Shown here: positions 1 to 8,014 of the stretch, piece by piece
Layout of the letters: each line of letters opens with the position of its first letter
How positions within the stretch are numbered: position 1 is the stretch's first letter
Assembly: GCA_005799495.1 (NCBI GenBank)
Contig: SYGP01000012.1
Span: 17,267 to 81,266, forward strand
Length of the DNA: 64,000 nt
Source of the DNA: Planctomycetia bacterium
GTDB lineage: Bacteria > Planctomycetota > Phycisphaerae > Phycisphaerales > SM1A02
Direction of reading: 5' to 3'
Made by a program: the position numbers and the translations under genes
Notes under the pieces: generated by a model
The model's database searches: none
The model's input: the letters and a program-made list of their open reading frames with translations, nothing else
Told to the model about the DNA's origin: nothing

Positions 1-73
1 GACGGATTCCCACTCTATAGTGAGGAGTCCTCACGATTCAAGCTCGAACCCGACACATCGACTGAGACCAACC

Positions 74-1447
74 ATGCGACCAATCCACGCTCTCTCCCTG
101 ATCTCGATCGGACTGCTTTGTGCTCCCGCTGCGGCTGGCGTAACTCCGATTCGCCCGAAGCAGGTCATCGCCACCGGCTTGGTGTATCCAACTTGGATTG
201 GACACGCCCCTGGAGACGAAAGCAGGCTGTTCGTTTTGGAAAAGGCTGGTCGTGTGCGCATCATCACGCTCGGCGCGACGCCGGCGCTGCTGGCGACGAA
301 CTTCCTCAACATCGATCCGATTGTCACGGGCGGCGCATCGGTCAGTGACGAGCAAGGCTTGCTCGGGATGGCATTCGACCCGGATTATGCAACGAATGGG
401 CAGTTCTATGTGTACTACACGGGCTCTGGCACCAATAACCTTGCCCGCTACACCGTTTCGAGCAATCCCAACGTTGCAAACAGCACGGGCGTCGTGATGA
501 TGACTTGGTCCGATCCGTACGTGAATCACAACGGCGGCGACATCCACTTCAAGCCCGGCACTCGCGACCTCTACATGGGCACTGGTGACGGCGGCAGCGC
601 GAATGATCCAGGCAATGTCGCGCAGAACCTCACGAGCCGCTTGGGCAAGATGCACCGCATCACCCCGACGGTTGGTGGATCATCACCGTACTACACGATC
701 CCTGCGTCGAATCCATTTGTCGGCGGTTCGACGACAGCCGATGACACGGTTTGGTCCTATGGACTCCGAAATCCGTGGCGTTGGTGCTTCGATCGGGCGA
801 ACGGCGACATGTACATCGCAGATGTCGGACAGAATGCCGTTGAAGAGGTGAACTTTGAACCCAATGGCACGGCAGGAGGCCGGAACTACGGCTGGCGCTG
901 CACGGAAGGAACTTCCTGCACGGGATTGACTGGCTGCACCTGCAATGGAACCGGCTTGACCGCACCCATTCGGACTTACTCCCACAACACAGCGGGTGGT
1001 TACAGCATCACCGGCGGTCGCGTGTACCGGGGATGCGCGATGCCTGACATGCAGGGCATCTACTTCTATGTCGATTACGGGTCGAACAACTCTTGGTCGC
1101 TGCGCATGGTCAACGGCGCGGTGACCGAGTTCGTGACAAGGAACTCCGAGCTGCAGACTTCGCTCGGCGGCCAGACCGTCAATCAGGTGGTCGCCTTCGG
1201 TGAGGATGCGCTCGGTGAGTTGTACATGGCGGATCACGGCGGGGGGATCTTCAAGATCGTTCCGCAAAGTGGCGAGGTGACCTGCGTTCCACCGAATCCG
1301 TCCGATCTCAACGATGACGGCGTCGTGAATGGTGCGGATCTCACCTTGCTCTTGAGCTGCTGGGGCTCGACTTGCGGCGACATCGACGGCAGTGGGAGCA
1401 CCGACGGTTCGGATCTGGCCTCCATGCTCTCGGCTTGGACTGGCTGA
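74..1447 (+). CDS. Secreted PQQ-dependent sugar dehydrogenase with dockerin-like C-terminal tail
   Basis: Predicted exported beta-propeller oxidoreductase of the glucose/sorbosone (aldose sugar) dehydrogenase family, which oxidises sugars in the periplasm or outside the cell with PQQ. A signal peptide covers residues 1-22 (hydrophobic LSLISIGLLCA, cut after AAAG). Family blocks are visible: LLGMAFDPDY (about 97-105), HNGGDIHF (152-159), the Gly/Asp-rich GTGDGGSANDP (169-179), YGLRNPWRW and YIADVGQN. The last 50 residues form two calcium-loop-like repeats (DLNDDGVVNGADLTLLL and DIDGSGSTDGSDLASML), also found on three other secreted proteins in this window. An in-frame upstream start at position 20 would only lengthen the N-terminus ahead of the signal peptide, so ATG 74 is preferred. 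PQQ use is inferred from the family. Confidence 0.85.
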   Translation: MRPIHALSLISIGLLCAPAAAGVTPIRPKQVIATGLVYPTWIGHAPGDESRLFVLEKAGRVRIITLGATPALLATNFLNIDPIVTGGASVSDEQGLLGMAFDPDYATNGQFYVYYTGSGTNNLARYTVSSNPNVANSTGVVMMTWSDPYVNHNGGDIHFKPGTRDLYMGTGDGGSANDPGNVAQNLTSRLGKMHRITPTVGGSSPYYTIPASNPFVGGSTTADDTVWSYGLRNPWRWCFDRANGDMYIADVGQNAVEEVNFEPNGTAGGRNYGWRCTEGTSCTGLTGCTCNGTGLTAPIRTYSHNTAGGYSITGGRVYRGCAMPDMQGIYFYVDYGSNNSWSLRMVNGAVTEFVTRNSELQTSLGGQTVNQVVAFGEDALGELYMADHGGGIFKIVPQSGEVTCVPPNPSDLNDDGVVNGADLTLLLSCWGSTCGDIDGSGSTDGSDLASMLSAWTG

Positions 1448-1479
1448 GCGTTCGCGTCGATTCTCTGCGAACTATCCCT

Positions 1480-2223
1480 TCAACTGCCGCTCGGTGGAGC
1501 GGGGGTCTTGTGGCGTGCTCGAATCTTGATGTTGACGAGTTCCACGCCGAGGGAGAACGCCATCGCGAAGTAGATGGCGCCCTTGGGGACGTGGACTTGG
1601 ATGGCCTCGAGCACCAGCCCTGAACCGATGAGCACGAGGAACGCCAGCGCGAGCGTCTTCAGCGTCGGATGTCGGGTGACCACCTGCGACACCTTGCCGG
1701 CAAAGGCGATCATCACCAATACCGCGACGATGATCGCTGCCACCATCACGCTGATCTGGCTCGCCATCCCGACTGCCGTGATGACCGAGTCGATGGAAAA
1801 GACAATATCTATGAGGCAGATTTGCAGGAGCACAAGCCCAACCACTGCCTTGCTGGCGGATTGCGCATTGTGTGTCGCGGGTCCTTCGACTTGGTGGTGC
1901 ATCTCGAGGACCGCCTTCGCCATCAGTACCAGTCCGCCCGTCCCGAGAACCAGATCTCGGATGCTTGGCGCGAATGTGAGGCTTGCGAGCGAGATTGAAA
2001 AGAGGGGGTCGGTGAGACTCGCGAGCCAAGTAATCGAGAAGAGAAGCCCGATTCGGACGCCCATGGCCAGCAGCAGCCCGAACTGCCGTGCGAACTCTCG
2101 CTGCGATGGCGGCAACTTCTCGCACAGAATCGCGATGTAGATGACGTTGTCGATTCCAAGCACGATCTCAAGTGCCGCGAGAGCGACGAATCCGACGGCA
2201 CTATCGATGGTGAGCCATTCCAC
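1480..2223 (-). CDS. TerC family integral membrane protein
   Basis: Polytopic inner-membrane protein of the TerC family; members are linked to manganese or other metal export and tellurium resistance. The 247 residues carry about seven hydrophobic segments. The two diagnostic acidic membrane motifs are present: EIVLGIDNVIYIAIL (19-33) and DIVFSIDSVITAVGM (139-153), whose aspartates are thought to bind the metal. The start is GTG at 2223 and the gene faces away from the DUF1573 gene with only 20 bases between them. A small inverted repeat (ACGAC-G-GTCGT, 2222-2232) spans that junction. The substrate cannot be told from sequence, and no yybP-type riboswitch fits in so short a leader. Confidence 0.85.
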   Translation of the reverse strand: MEWLTIDSAVGFVALAALEIVLGIDNVIYIAILCEKLPPSQREFARQFGLLLAMGVRIGLLFSITWLASLTDPLFSISLASLTFAPSIRDLVLGTGGLVLMAKAVLEMHHQVEGPATHNAQSASKAVVGLVLLQICLIDIVFSIDSVITAVGMASQISVMVAAIIVAVLVMIAFAGKVSQVVTRHPTLKTLALAFLVLIGSGLVLEAIQVHVPKGAIYFAMAFSLGVELVNIKIRARHKTPAPPSGS

Positions 2224-2243
2224 GACGGTCGTAGACTAGTGTC

Positions 2244-3323
2244 ATGCGACCTCCGAGCCATGCGTTCCTGATCGCCGCTGCTGCATGGGTGCTGTCTGCG
2301 GGTTGGACGGGAGCGCAGTCGCAGCAGCAGGTGGTGCCGCCGGCACCTGTCGCGGTCGAGCCGCCGCAAATCGATTTTGGCAAGGTCAAGCCTGGAAGCA
2401 AGTTGCCCGGCACATTCCGCCTTCGGAACTTGGCTCCGAGTGCGGTGACGGTGAAGGCTGTGACACCGAGCTGCAAATGCACCGACATTTCGCTTGCCCC
2501 CGGCACAGTCATCCCGGTGGGTGGCAGTGTGGAAGTCGCTGCAACGCTTGCCGTACCCACAACGCCTGGGGAGAAGGATGCAAAGGTATTCATCACCTTT
2601 GAGGGCTTTGGTGCCCCCACGATGGCGATGCTGAAGGCCGATGCGACACTGCCGATTCGAGCGACGCCGTCGTTCGTGGATGCGCTGAAGGGGACATTGA
2701 CGGGCGTCGTGCAGGTGAGCAGCGAGGATCAGCAGCCGTTTCGTGTGCTCAGCGCAGGAGGCGTGGCTCCGATCTTCGTGAACTTCGATCCAGCGAGCGA
2801 CGCGCCGCGATCGACCTACATCTTGCGCTGGAACTTTCCGAACGCGCCGTGCGAGAAGATGCCGCTGTGGTGGGTGGTGGAGACGGATCGTCCCGACTGT
2901 CCGTTGATTCCCCTGCGTTTTCGCCACGAGTGCACGGGGATGCGCGCGGATCCAGGCAAGGAGGCGCGTTTCTGGTTCATCCCAGAACCGCTGCTGCTTG
3001 CCAACCGTGTCGCTGTCGGATCATCCGTGGTGTTGCCCCTCGTGATCGAGCACTACAACCCGAAGTCGAAGGGCGCCGTGATGCGCGCCGACTGGTCGCA
3101 GGTGAAGTCGGTGCAGTCGCTGTCGCCTGACTTGGTTGCCACGCTCGAGGGAGCGAAGCCCGGCGCGAAGAACGATGTCGAGGTGCAGGTTCGTGTCGCG
3201 CCTGCGCCGTCGGCGCGCGGAGCGATCTATGCGCCCATCGAAATCACGACCGCGACTGGATCGGCAGTCGTGGCGGTCTCGATGCAGGTGGCGGAGCCTG
3301 CAGCAGATCCAGCCAAGCAGTGA
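2244..3323 (+). CDS. Secreted DUF1573 domain protein
   Basis: Exported protein of 359 residues with a signal peptide (residues 1-24, hydrophobic AFLIAAAAWVLSAG, likely cut after GAQ). Residues 38-125 form a DUF1573-type immunoglobulin-like domain: an IDFGKVKPG opening, FRLRNLAPSAVTV, and the characteristic PSCKCTD at 75-81 with its C-x-C pair. The remaining two thirds look beta-rich and match no family I recognise. The function of DUF1573 proteins is not established; they are common in planctomycetes and Bacteroidetes. The next gene starts only three bases after the stop, so the two are probably co-transcribed. Confidence 0.75.
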   Translation: MRPPSHAFLIAAAAWVLSAGWTGAQSQQQVVPPAPVAVEPPQIDFGKVKPGSKLPGTFRLRNLAPSAVTVKAVTPSCKCTDISLAPGTVIPVGGSVEVAATLAVPTTPGEKDAKVFITFEGFGAPTMAMLKADATLPIRATPSFVDALKGTLTGVVQVSSEDQQPFRVLSAGGVAPIFVNFDPASDAPRSTYILRWNFPNAPCEKMPLWWVVETDRPDCPLIPLRFRHECTGMRADPGKEARFWFIPEPLLLANRVAVGSSVVLPLVIEHYNPKSKGAVMRADWSQVKSVQSLSPDLVATLEGAKPGAKNDVEVQVRVAPAPSARGAIYAPIEITTATGSAVVAVSMQVAEPAADPAKQ

Positions 3324-3326
3324 GCG

Positions 3327-4205
3327 ATGGAACTGCCGCGACCAAACTGGATCGATGCGGACGAGATGATCGAGTTGTTCGAGCGGGCCGCGGACACGCT
3401 GCTTCGTTCGCCGCTGCGACGCGGTTCGACCGTGCACCTGCCGCCGCGTGGTCGACTGCTGGCAACTGGTGACATCCACGATTTTCCAGGGCATCTCGAG
3501 GCGATTGTGCGACTGGCAGAGCTGGATGGTTCGCCCGATCACCATGTCATGCTGCACGAGCTGATCCATGGCGAGAGGCTGGTGGACCGCATGGACATGT
3601 CGTATCGGAACTTGGCGGTGGTGGCGCGGTTGGTGGTGGAGTATCCGCTGCAGGTGCACCCGCTGTTGGCGAACCACGAGTTGGCGCAGTGCCAGCGGAT
3701 GGCAGTCAGCAAGGGTGGCGGCGATCAGGTGGCGATGTTCGACGATGGACTGGAGTATGTCTTCGGCGAACGGGCGGAAGAGGTCGCGACGGCGATCCGC
3801 GAGTTCATCTTGGCCTTCCCGTTGGTGCTGCGCGCTGACAACGGACTGTGGTGCGCACACTCGATTCCGAGCCGCTATGACTTTGATGATGGGGCGTTCG
3901 ATCGACGGCTCGAGGACGCGGACTATCGTTCGCCCAAGGGAACGGCGTGGACGGTGGTTTGGGGACGAACGCAAGACCCTGATCATGTGCAGACCCTGCT
4001 GACGCGATTGCACGCGAAGTTGTTTGTGGTGGGGCACTGCTCGGTGGAGATGGGCGCGGCATCGCCTGTCGATGGTTTGGTGGTGCTCAACAGTGACCAT
4101 GAGCGTGGCGCGGTGGCGTTCATCGCGTTGGATCGGCCGCTGCCAAGCGCGGATGAACTGGTCAAGCAAGCCATTCCGCTGGTGCTGCACAGACCGCTGT
4201 CATGA
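3327..4205 (+). CDS. Divergent calcineurin-like metallophosphoesterase
   Basis: A 292-residue cytoplasmic protein resembling PPP-type metallophosphatases, with altered metal motifs. LLATGDIHDFPGHLEAIV (45-61) matches the GDxHG block but has Asp for Gly after the His. The central GDxxDRG block is degenerate (HGERLVDRMDM, 81-91). LLANHELAQ (113-121) replaces GNHE with ANHE, and FVVGHCSVEMGA near residue 235 matches the late VVGH block. The key His, Asp and Asn-His-Glu positions are thus mostly kept, so a phosphatase is plausible; the substrate is unknown. It follows the DUF1573 gene by three bases and overlaps tsaB by four (ATGA), pointing to translational coupling. Confidence 0.6.
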   Translation: MELPRPNWIDADEMIELFERAADTLLRSPLRRGSTVHLPPRGRLLATGDIHDFPGHLEAIVRLAELDGSPDHHVMLHELIHGERLVDRMDMSYRNLAVVARLVVEYPLQVHPLLANHELAQCQRMAVSKGGGDQVAMFDDGLEYVFGERAEEVATAIREFILAFPLVLRADNGLWCAHSIPSRYDFDDGAFDRRLEDADYRSPKGTAWTVVWGRTQDPDHVQTLLTRLHAKLFVVGHCSVEMGAASPVDGLVVLNSDHERGAVAFIALDRPLPSADELVKQAIPLVLHRPLS

Positions 4206-4936
4206 CACGCGTGCTGTTGGCGATCGAGAGCAGCCAGCGAACGGTTTCGGTGGCACTGCGGACGGAGAGTGGAGCTGCGAGCGAGGTCGTTGCCGATGGC
4301 GATCCGCGTGAGCACGATCTGCTGTTGCCTGCGATCGATCGCATTTGTCGTGATGCGGGCGTGACGCCCCGCGACATCGGCGCAGTCGCCGTCTCGACGG
4401 GCCCTGGAGGATTCACCGGGCTGCGTGTCGCGGTCGCCACTGCGAAGGGGCTCTGCGAGTCGTTGGGGATTCCAGCGATCGATGTGCGGAGTTGTTTGGT
4501 GGCGGCGGAGACACTCCGTGAGCGCTGGAGCGCACAGGGGGCCCTTCAGGGGGCCCTTGTGGCCGTGGCGCTTGCGAGCAAGGGCAGTGGATGTTGGCTG
4601 TCGGTGGTGCGTACGGAGGCCGATGAGTGCATGACGGTGGTGGAGGAGGGGTGGCGCGATGATGCGCAGCTTCCGCCACACATGTGCGCCCTGATCGCGG
4701 ATGTGCATGCGCCGCCTGGGCTGCGTTCATGCGCCGCGGCCACGGGAGTGGCGGTGATCGAGCCGCTCTTCACCGCACGCGCATGCCTTGCCGTGGCGGA
4801 GCGGCAACTGCGTGCTGGGCAAGTGTGCGATGCGCTCTCGCTGGGTGTGCGTTATCCGCGCGAACCCGAGGCGGTGCTGAACTGGCGTGCCCGATATCCA
4901 ACGCGCACGGACGCGTCTCGCGGCGAAGTTCGCTGA
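4202..4936 (+). CDS. tsaB: tRNA threonylcarbamoyladenosine biosynthesis protein TsaB
   Basis: TsaB (YeaZ) is the inactive ASKHA partner of TsaD in the complex that makes N6-threonylcarbamoyladenosine at position 37 of ANN-decoding tRNAs. The N-terminus MTRVLLAIESSQ and the signature STGPGGFTGLR (65-75), followed by VAVATAKGL, are typical, and the length of 244 is close to the family's. ATG 4202 overlaps the stop of the phosphoesterase gene by four bases. A perfect 12-bp tandem duplication (4535-4558) gives QGALQGAL at residues 112-119, probably in a surface loop after the first lobe. Neither tsaD nor tsaE lies in the window. Confidence 0.9.
   Translation: MTRVLLAIESSQRTVSVALRTESGAASEVVADGDPREHDLLLPAIDRICRDAGVTPRDIGAVAVSTGPGGFTGLRVAVATAKGLCESLGIPAIDVRSCLVAAETLRERWSAQGALQGALVAVALASKGSGCWLSVVRTEADECMTVVEEGWRDDAQLPPHMCALIADVHAPPGLRSCAAATGVAVIEPLFTARACLAVAERQLRAGQVCDALSLGVRYPREPEAVLNWRARYPTRTDASRGEVR
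4535..4558 (+). repeat. 12-bp perfect tandem duplication inside tsaB
   Basis: The unit CAGGGGGCCCTT occurs twice head to tail (4535-4546 and 4547-4558). It is in frame and duplicates the residues QGAL, so the reading frame is unaffected. Each unit also contains the palindrome GGGCCC. Replication slippage is the simplest origin. Confidence 0.9.
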
Positions 4937-4987
4937 AGTTTCCTCTTTGGCTGAAGGCGCGGGGGCCATGTGCCGAAACAGGACGCG

Positions 4988-6097
4988 ATGGAACGCGATG
5001 CGAGCAATGTTGGGAAATGTGATCGGCCCGTGCTGCTGCTTGTCGGCGGCCTGGATGTTTCCGCGGAGTGGACAGCGTGCAGTGACTTTGGCGTGGTCCC
5101 TCGGCTTGCGCGAAGCGCAGATCTGGCGGAGGCGATGGAATGGATCGCGTCGCACTGGGCCGACACGGTGGTCGTGGATGCCGCGTGCCTTGGAACGCAG
5201 GCACAGGGGACTGCCTGGCTGACTTCACTTCGGGAGATTCGTCCGCATGCGGGCGTGATTCTGGTCGGCAGCCCGACGGCGAATCTTGGAGATGCGACGA
5301 GCATGGTGGCCGCGCTGTTCGGCGTTGGGCTTGGTGATTGGCTGGAACGCGATCAGTGGAGTTCGGCGTGGTCATCCGGTCGTGTCGCCCGCTGGTTGCT
5401 CGAGAGTGTGCAGCGGCGAGGGCGCGATGAGCGGTCGCGTCTGGTGGAGGGCGCATGCGCGCGACTGACGCAGGAGCGGCGCGGATTGGAGGAGCGCCTC
5501 GGGAAAGCGTGCGCAGACTTGTCGAAGGCGCGTGCAGACGCGGAAGAGCGCGAGGCTGTGGCTTCGATGCGCAGTGAGTGCAGTGCGATCCTGTCGATGG
5601 AGGTGGAGCCCGCGCCGATCATCGAGTGGAGTCTGCAGTACTTCATCGCGCGCGTTGGACCGACCAATGTGTCGCTCTTCGTTCGCGAGGGGGAGCGCTT
5701 CGTCGTCGGCGGATATGTGCGTGACGATCTGTCGCGGCGGGCTGCGGGCGGCATGCTCGAGCATCTGTCGACGGGTTGGTGCGAGAGCATCGCATCGCAA
5801 CGCGCCGTTGTGCGGATTGCAGATGGGAACGCGGTCGCCCCGCGGTGGGTGGAGCTGCAGGGCGTTCTGCCTGGTAGGTCGGTGTTGGCATTTCCGTGCG
5901 CTGGCGATGAACTGGCGCAGGTGCCCGCGGTGGTGATTGCCTTTCGCGATGGTCGGCGTCCGTTTGGCCCTGATCTGGAACGGGTCGGGCGGGCGCTCGG
6001 ACCTGCGCTCGGCGGGGCGATCGCGCGCGCACGGCGGGTTCTTGGGCGCATGCAGCCTCAGTGGCCGCGTTCACCGAAGGATCAACCTTCGGAGTGA
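4988..6097 (+). CDS. Receiver-like / coiled-coil / GAF-like protein of unknown function
   Basis: Not recognised as a named family. Residues from about 12 to 130 look like a degenerate response-regulator receiver: a beta strand RPVLLLVGG, then DTVVVDAACLG where the phospho-acceptor would lie, then AGVILVGSP. Residues about 140-205 are Arg/Glu/Ala-rich and likely helical or coiled coil. The rest resembles a GAF-type sensor fold (SLQYFIARVGPTNVSLFV, later FPCAGDELAQVPAVVIAF). ATG 4988 is preferred over the in-frame GTG 4970 because AGGA sits four bases upstream of it. No output domain is visible, so it could be a regulatory or scaffold protein. It follows tsaB on the same strand after 51 bases. 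Confidence 0.6.
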   Translation: MERDASNVGKCDRPVLLLVGGLDVSAEWTACSDFGVVPRLARSADLAEAMEWIASHWADTVVVDAACLGTQAQGTAWLTSLREIRPHAGVILVGSPTANLGDATSMVAALFGVGLGDWLERDQWSSAWSSGRVARWLLESVQRRGRDERSRLVEGACARLTQERRGLEERLGKACADLSKARADAEEREAVASMRSECSAILSMEVEPAPIIEWSLQYFIARVGPTNVSLFVREGERFVVGGYVRDDLSRRAAGGMLEHLSTGWCESIASQRAVVRIADGNAVAPRWVELQGVLPGRSVLAFPCAGDELAQVPAVVIAFRDGRRPFGPDLERVGRALGPALGGAIARARRVLGRMQPQWPRSPKDQPSE

Positions 6098-6103
6098 GTG
6101 CGA

Positions 6104-6769
6104 TCAGGCGCGTGGCGTCGCCGCGCGAATGGAGGCGAGCACCGTGACGCCGCCAACGACACGCGCACCCTTCCGGACTTGGACCGTGGACGCGTGCGCT
6201 GCAGGGATGATGAGCTCGGTCGTCGAACCGAACTTGATCATGCCAAAGCGCGCGGCGCGTTCAAAGCGTTGACCGGGGACCACGGGGCACACGATGCGCC
6301 GTGCGATGGCTCCTGACACTTGACGCACACCCAGCCGCGTTCCATCCGAGGCTTCGATCACGATCAGATTTGATTCGTTGACCTTCGCGCTCTCCTCCGA
6401 GCGCGCATCGAGATACTGCCCAGGCGTGTGCAGGATCGACACGATGCTGCACGCGCAGGGCATGCGGTTGATGTGCACATCGAGCACACTGAGGAAGATG
6501 CGGATGATTACGGCTGGTCCATGCACGGCGGGATGGTGATCGACCGCTTCGACAGCGGAGATCACGCCGTCGGCAGGGCTGACGAGATCGCTCGGGTTGT
6601 CGGTGGCTGGTCGTCGAAAGAGCGGATCGCGGAAGAACGCTGCAACGGCGAACCAGAGGATGCCAACGATGGTGATGAGCCACCAAGATGGCCCAAGGAG
6701 AAGAAGCGCGGCAATGGCAGCGAGCGTGGCGAGCCCCCATTCGCGCATCCCGAATCCGCTGAGGATCAT
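6104..6769 (-). CDS. psd: Phosphatidylserine decarboxylase proenzyme
   Basis: Membrane-bound pyruvoyl enzyme converting phosphatidylserine to phosphatidylethanolamine. The 221-residue form with two N-terminal membrane segments (about 9-28 and 30-47) fits the short archaetidylserine/Psd-A type rather than the long E. coli type. Visible motifs are FFRDP (45-49), VSPADGVI (63-70) and DVHINRMP (97-104). The self-cleavage site is FGST at 180-183; the serine after the glycine should become the pyruvoyl group. The start overlaps the stop of the upstream HTH-membrane gene by four bases, so the two are translationally coupled. The partner synthase pssA is not in the window. Confidence 0.92.
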   Translation of the reverse strand: MILSGFGMREWGLATLAAIAALLLLGPSWWLITIVGILWFAVAAFFRDPLFRRPATDNPSDLVSPADGVISAVEAVDHHPAVHGPAVIIRIFLSVLDVHINRMPCACSIVSILHTPGQYLDARSEESAKVNESNLIVIEASDGTRLGVRQVSGAIARRIVCPVVPGQRFERAARFGMIKFGSTTELIIPAAHASTVQVRKGARVVGGVTVLASIRAATPRA

Positions 6770-7980
6770 CCGTCGATGGACTTTCCGACGAAGAAGCCGA
6801 TGCCGCCGAAGAGCAGCGTGCCGCCGGCGAGTCCCCCGAGCCAGAGCATCATGTTGTCCCCCGTGATCTCGCCAGCAAGCGCCGATCCACCTGAGGAACG
6901 CGTTCCAACCACGATGAGTGCGGCAACAACGATGGCAGCAAGCGCTCCCACCATCAGTCCGATGCCCAGCCCACTCGACGCACCATCGACGGTCTCCGCA
7001 GCAACAAGAACGGGTGTCGCGCCGCGTGCCGCCGATGTTGTCGCCATCGCAGGCGCTGCCGCATCGGCATCCACGAACGCCTCGCCACCCACCTCGTCGG
7101 TCGGTGCGAACAGGTCAGTGTCCGCAGAGAGCGATCCGCCGCCACCGTCGAAGGAGTCTGCGCCATCATCGAGAAGCGCAGCGCTGATGCTGGACGCATC
7201 GGCATCGGCAGAGTCATCCAAGCCGCGACCAACCGGCTCGAGCGAGAGGTCGTCGCCAGCCATCGAACTACCGTCCGCTGCAGGAGTGGGGCGCTTTGGC
7301 TGCGGGCGGGTGGGCATGGCCATCGACCCACTCATTTCATTGAGAGCCATCCCCGACCCAGAGTCGCTTGGCGGGGCAGCCTGAGCGGGTGATGCCGGCT
7401 TCGTCGTGGAGTCTTCGAGCCCAAGGTCCAGATCCAATCCGAGATCGAGACCGCTGCCGGATCCCATCGATGCGGGGTTGTTCGGGAGTGCATGTGGACT
7501 GGATGCGCTTGGAACTGCACCAAGACCGGAGTCATCGAGATCGAGCGCGATGCCACTGCCCGACTCGGCAGCCCTTGCAACCGGCGGAGGAGGTGCCTGC
7601 GCTGGCGCGATGCCTGAGTCAGCGAGGTCGAGGTCGAGCAAGTCGAGTTCTGCTCCGCTGCCACCACCTGCGGCGGGTGGTGCGGGCTGTGGTTCATCAT
7701 CGAACTTGAGTTCATCGAGCACCGCGCTGCCGGAGTTCTCGCTGAGGTCAATGTCCAGCTGAAGAGGCTGAGGTGAAGCTGGAGCTTCGTCCTCGAGCGC
7801 AAGTTCGATGTTGCCAAGGTCGTCCACGACAAGCTGGTCGATGACCGCCTTCTTGAAGTGGGTCACATCGTGCATCTTGAACTCTTCCAATTGCCCCGAA
7901 TCGACCATGGCGCGCAGCTCGGACTCCGACTTCTGGAGTTTCGCTGCAGCCTCGTCGATGGTGTAGAAGAGCTTGGCCAT
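6766..7980 (-). CDS. Membrane-anchored helix-turn-helix protein with acidic repeat linker
   Basis: A 404-residue protein with three parts. Residues 1-52 resemble an excisionase/MerR-like winged helix DNA-binding domain (YTIDEAAAKLQKSESELR, then LEEFKMHDVTHFKK). Residues about 55-320 are acidic and low in complexity, with a recurring motif SGSGxxLDLD (for example SGSGIALDLDDSGLG and GSGSGLDLGLDLDLGLEDS). Residues about 328-353 and 373-396 are two hydrophobic helices separated by a short polar loop. This predicts a DNA- or protein-binding head held at the membrane by a flexible tether. I know similar unnamed proteins from planctomycetes but no function. It lies directly upstream of psd with a 4-bp overlap, and its start codon abuts divergent mutY. 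Confidence 0.7.
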   Translation of the reverse strand: MAKLFYTIDEAAAKLQKSESELRAMVDSGQLEEFKMHDVTHFKKAVIDQLVVDDLGNIELALEDEAPASPQPLQLDIDLSENSGSAVLDELKFDDEPQPAPPAAGGGSGAELDLLDLDLADSGIAPAQAPPPPVARAAESGSGIALDLDDSGLGAVPSASSPHALPNNPASMGSGSGLDLGLDLDLGLEDSTTKPASPAQAAPPSDSGSGMALNEMSGSMAMPTRPQPKRPTPAADGSSMAGDDLSLEPVGRGLDDSADADASSISAALLDDGADSFDGGGGSLSADTDLFAPTDEVGGEAFVDADAAAPAMATTSAARGATPVLVAAETVDGASSGLGIGLMVGALAAIVVAALIVVGTRSSGGSALAGEITGDNMMLWLGGLAGGTLLFGGIGFFVGKSIDG

Positions 7981-8014
7981 GAGACCCCGCCGGACTCCGT
8001 ACGCTACGGGCGAA

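Noticed and set aside
21..33. Inverted repeat TGAGGA-G-TCCTCA before the first gene as a terminator
   Set aside because: The one-base loop cannot form a stable RNA hairpin and there is no T-run. At best it is an operator-like palindrome, with no further support.
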